Below are positions 61,461 to 64,000 of a stretch of DNA of 64,000 nt, piece by piece. Below the pieces are notes generated by a model that was given only the letters and a program-made list of their open reading frames with translations, searched no databases and was not told the origin of the DNA. Origin of the DNA: JBFIHF01 sp964411125. Its GTDB lineage: Bacteria; Myxococcota_A; Bradymonadia; Bradymonadales; Bradymonadaceae. The position numbers and the translations under genes are program-made. Position 1 is the first letter of the stretch. The number at the start of each line of letters is the position of its first letter. The stretch covers positions 1-64,000 of the forward strand of contig CAYPJU010000006.1 in the NCBI GenBank assembly GCA_964411125.1. The letters run 5' to 3'.

Positions 61461-62186
61461 TCAGAGAGCCGGGTCGACGCAGGTCGGGGTGCTCAGGTAG
61501 TTGCAACCGTTACACACTTCGACAGGCATGGTGAGGATGTTGGAGCGAACGCGCTGCCCGCCGACGGTCTCACCGATGATCTGGATCTCTGCGAAGGTCG
61601 GAACGATCGAGGATTCGCTCCCTCCGCCGGCGGTGGCCGCTTCGCCGTGCGCGGCCTCCCACGCCTGCTGCTCGGACGCGGTGCCGCGGAAGAGCGGAAT
61701 GTTCACCCAGAGCGCACCATCGGTCGGCACGAGCCCGGACGAGGGGACGGCGATCTCGCCTCCGTCACCCAGATTGTCGAAGCCGGTGTCGTCGAACTTG
61801 ATGATGTACTCCTGGACCTCGATGTAGTTCTGGTCGAGGCGCTGGTTCTGATCGAACCCGCTGGGGGAGTAGGCCGAAGAGTCGACGAGCCGGTTCTCCA
61901 TGAGGAGCCCGATCCCGAACCCGTTGCCTTCCGTCTCTGCCAGATTGACGAGGACGGAGTGGTAGGAGACTTCGACCTCGTCGATGCCGCCCGGTGCGAC
62001 GCATCCGGTCAGCCGTTCGACCGTGACGGTCTCCCCTTCCTCCCCATTCGGCACGGGAACTTCGACGTCTTCCACGCTGCCGACGAGCGGAACGTGGGCG
62101 GTGACGATGAGCGACGGCTCGGGCTCGGCGCAACCTACGGTGCCGAGCGCCGCGGCGGCGACTGCGATGGACAGGACCCTACGCAT
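61461..62186 (-). CDS. Hypothetical lipoprotein downstream of pilQ
   Basis: A 241-residue predicted lipoprotein. The ATG at 62186 (MRRVLSIAVAAAALG) is preferred because GGAGG lies five bases before it and the signal peptide starts there; the open frame goes on to 62276. The lipobox is TVGC (about residue 19). The mature part is beta-rich with few Cys until the C-terminus (CNGC and CVDP). No family is recognised. It starts 86 bases after the pilQ stop and is followed by a terminator, so it probably belongs to the pil operon. Confidence 0.72.
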   Translation of the reverse strand: MRRVLSIAVAAAALGTVGCAEPEPSLIVTAHVPLVGSVEDVEVPVPNGEEGETVTVERLTGCVAPGGIDEVEVSYHSVLVNLAETEGNGFGIGLLMENRLVDSSAYSPSGFDQNQRLDQNYIEVQEYIIKFDDTGFDNLGDGGEIAVPSSGLVPTDGALWVNIPLFRGTASEQQAWEAAHGEAATAGGGSESSIVPTFAEIQIIGETVGGQRVRSNILTMPVEVCNGCNYLSTPTCVDPAL

Positions 62187-62272
62187 GGGGGCCTCCAGGG
62201 TTCGTTTCATGAAGTGGTTGTCTTCCATCTGCATTGTTGCAGATCCTTTCGAGAGTTTCACGCGATCGGAAA

Positions 62273-64000
62273 TCATTGCATCTCGTCCGTGCTGACGTTA
62301 CCGGCGTTGGCGCCCCCGAGGGCCCGAGCACGGTTCACGATCTTCGGGGTGATGAAGATGAGCAGCTCGGTCCGCCGGTCACTCTCCGTGGTAGTACGGA
62401 AGAAGTAGCCGAGGATCGGGATCTTGTGGAGGAACGGCACCGCGCTGACGGCCGAGCCGCTGTTGCGCGTGTAGATTCCACCGATGACGGTCGTGTCCCC
62501 GTCTTTGATCAGGAGCTCCGTGCTCGCCTGCTTCCGGATGATGGTGGGGTCGCCTCGAGCGCCCGTGTTCTGGAAGTCGGGCTCGTTCTTCGTCGCGTCG
62601 ATCTTCAACTGGATGTTTCCGTCGGGCGTGACGTGCGGTTCGACCTGAAGCTCGAGGGTGGCGTCCACGAAGACGGTCTGGACGCCAGCGGCGCTGACGA
62701 CCGAGATCGGGATGCTGGTACCCTGCGAGATCGTCGCGGGCCGATTGTCCAACGTGAGGATCTTCGGCGCGCTGATGAGCTTCGCGTGTCCGGCCTGCTC
62801 GAGAGCCGAGAGCCGCAGGTTGATGTTCAGCGCTCCGCCGACGGACCCGAGGGTCAGGCCGAGAGCACCACCCGTCCCGGTACCGGCGGGTGCCGGGAGG
62901 TTGACGGCGAAGTTCGGCGTCGGGGACGTACCCGCGGTCGGGGTCTGACCGTCCGTTGCGCCGCCGGCGATGCCGAGGACGTGCGGGAAGATGAGGCCGG
63001 TCGGGTTGCCGTTCGCCTGCGAGAAGGTGAGATCACCGCCCCACTGGATACCGAACTGCTGCTGGAACGTGTCGTTGGTCTCGACGATGCGCGCTTCGAT
63101 GAGGACCTGCGGCACTTCGGTGTCGAGGTTCGTCACGAGCGAGCGCACGGCGGCGAGATTCTCGGCGATGTCTTTGATGATCAGCGTGTTGGTGCGGGTG
63201 TCGACCGTCGACGACCCACGCGGGCTGAGCATCGGATCCACCTGCGACTTGAGCTCGTCCGCATCGGCGTAGTTCACCGGAAGCAGGAAGACCTCGAGCG
63301 GTTTCTGGCGAGCGTTGCGGGCACGCTCCTCGGCGCGGGCCTGCTCTTCCTGACGGAGAACCGACTGCGGAGCCACGCGGATGACGTTTCCACGCTTCTC
63401 GAATCCGAGCGAGCGGGACTGCAGGACCGTGAGGAAGACTTCGTCCAGGGGCACGCTGCGAAGACGCAGGGTCACCGTTCCGCCGACGCCAGCGCCGGAG
63501 ACGATGTTCACGCCACCCTCTTTGGCGAGGAGACGCAGGACGTTGTGGATGTCGGCTTCACGAAGGTCGATGGTGAGCCGCTTGCGCGACATCCCGGGAA
63601 CCGAGGAGACCCGCGTCGGGTCGGTGACGACGCGCGGGTATCCCGGAGGGGCCGAAGTGTAGTTGTCACCTTCACGGGTGCGAGTCTGTTCCGCGACAGG
63701 AGCCGCAGAAGCGTGCTGAGCGAGGGTCGGAGCGAACTCCCAGACGAGGGTGTTGCCGTTCTGACGAACAACCTCGGCCGATGCGACGCCGAGCTCGGCT
63801 TCGAGTCGGACCTGGCCCTGTTCGTCGCGGTAGCTCGAGACGTAACGGACGGCGCCGCCGCTCGTTCCGGCGAGCGTCTTCTGGAGCTCCGCCGGGAGGT
63901 CGACCCCGTCGAGGATCATCACCGCGCGACCGTTCGGTCCCGCCATCGTCTCGAAGGAGCTGGGCGAGTCGAGGTTGATGACGACGCGCGTGCGGTCGTC
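62273..64000 (-). CDS. pilQ: Type IV pilus secretin PilQ (5' end outside window)
   Basis: A partial secretin with 575 codons and the stop in view; the N-terminus lies beyond 64000. The first visible part, TRVVINLDSP and MILDGVDLP, fits an AMIN domain, which binds peptidoglycan. Then come STN/N0 and N1 domains (LTIDLREADIHNVLRLLAKEGGVNIV, then LPVNYADADELKSQV) and the secretin core with VPFLHKIPILGYFF near the C-terminus. PilQ forms the outer-membrane pore of type IV pili in twitching. By synteny with other bacteria pilMNOP should lie to the right; this cannot be checked here. Confidence 0.93.
   Translation of the reverse strand, partial: DDRTRVVINLDSPSSFETMAGPNGRAVMILDGVDLPAELQKTLAGTSGGAVRYVSSYRDEQGQVRLEAELGVASAEVVRQNGNTLVWEFAPTLAQHASAAPVAEQTRTREGDNYTSAPPGYPRVVTDPTRVSSVPGMSRKRLTIDLREADIHNVLRLLAKEGGVNIVSGAGVGGTVTLRLRSVPLDEVFLTVLQSRSLGFEKRGNVIRVAPQSVLRQEEQARAEERARNARQKPLEVFLLPVNYADADELKSQVDPMLSPRGSSTVDTRTNTLIIKDIAENLAAVRSLVTNLDTEVPQVLIEARIVETNDTFQQQFGIQWGGDLTFSQANGNPTGLIFPHVLGIAGGATDGQTPTAGTSPTPNFAVNLPAPAGTGTGGALGLTLGSVGGALNINLRLSALEQAGHAKLISAPKILTLDNRPATISQGTSIPISVVSAAGVQTVFVDATLELQVEPHVTPDGNIQLKIDATKNEPDFQNTGARGDPTIIRKQASTELLIKDGDTTVIGGIYTRNSGSAVSAVPFLHKIPILGYFFRTTTESDRRTELLIFITPKIVNRARALGGANAGNVSTDEMQ

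Overview
This is a 64 kb chromosomal window of high-GC, densely coded DNA. The content points to the Myxococcota or a neighbouring former deltaproteobacterial lineage. The signs are a type II secretion operon with a PilM-like GspL and a GspN, a receiver-DUF4388 response regulator, Ser/Thr kinase genes, a CPBP intramembrane protease, many Cys-rich or VWA lipoproteins, and Asn-Asn-Gly tandem linkers after lipoprotein signal peptides. No rRNA, tRNA, CRISPR array, insertion sequence or prophage was recognised. The assignment rests on gene content only.

Layout. 1-4.7 kb: a block of small hairpins, mutS2 with a translationally coupled unknown gene, and a Na+/Ca2+ exchanger family protein. 4.7-15.8 kb: envelope genes, namely a giant Cys-repeat lipoprotein, a DUF2231-like membrane protein, a VWA lipoprotein, a PQQ-propeller lipoprotein overlapping a CPBP protease gene, an NNG-linker lipoprotein, an HtrA protease and a LytM/M23 protein. 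15.8-20.5 kb: a 1527-residue membrane protein that looks internally duplicated. 21.1-27.3 kb: a pseudokinase / Cas4-Dna2 nuclease / SF1 helicase fusion, followed by a Roadblock-like protein, an 88-residue unknown and an apparently active membrane Ser/Thr kinase. 27.4-29.5 kb: a run of small membrane envelope or stress proteins.

29.7-45.0 kb (minus strand) is one near-continuous operon, gspC-D-E-F-G-H-I-J-K-L-M-N, then a 96-residue unknown and epmA (EF-P beta-lysylation). In front of gspC I read a near-consensus sigma-54 promoter and, about 90 bp upstream of its predicted start point, a perfect palindrome. The next gene out (45.3-47.0 kb) encodes a sigma-54 enhancer-binding protein with an unusual C-terminal receiver domain. 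Together these suggest a local, signal-dependent switch for the whole secretion system.

47.1-64 kb: two divergent genes with face-to-face sigma-70 promoters, a TrmA-type RNA methyltransferase homologue lacking its catalytic Cys and Glu, a heterodimeric ABC exporter, a transglutaminase-elicitor lipoprotein with a P domain, a long-chain acyl-CoA synthetase behind a possible operator, an HTH/VWA-lipoprotein pair, a small lipoprotein, and the 3' part of pilQ running off the right end.

The strongest leads for new biology are the pseudokinase-Dna2 fusion with its kinase and Roadblock neighbours, the sigma-54 circuit around the type II secretion operon, and the catalytically stripped TrmA-family protein.
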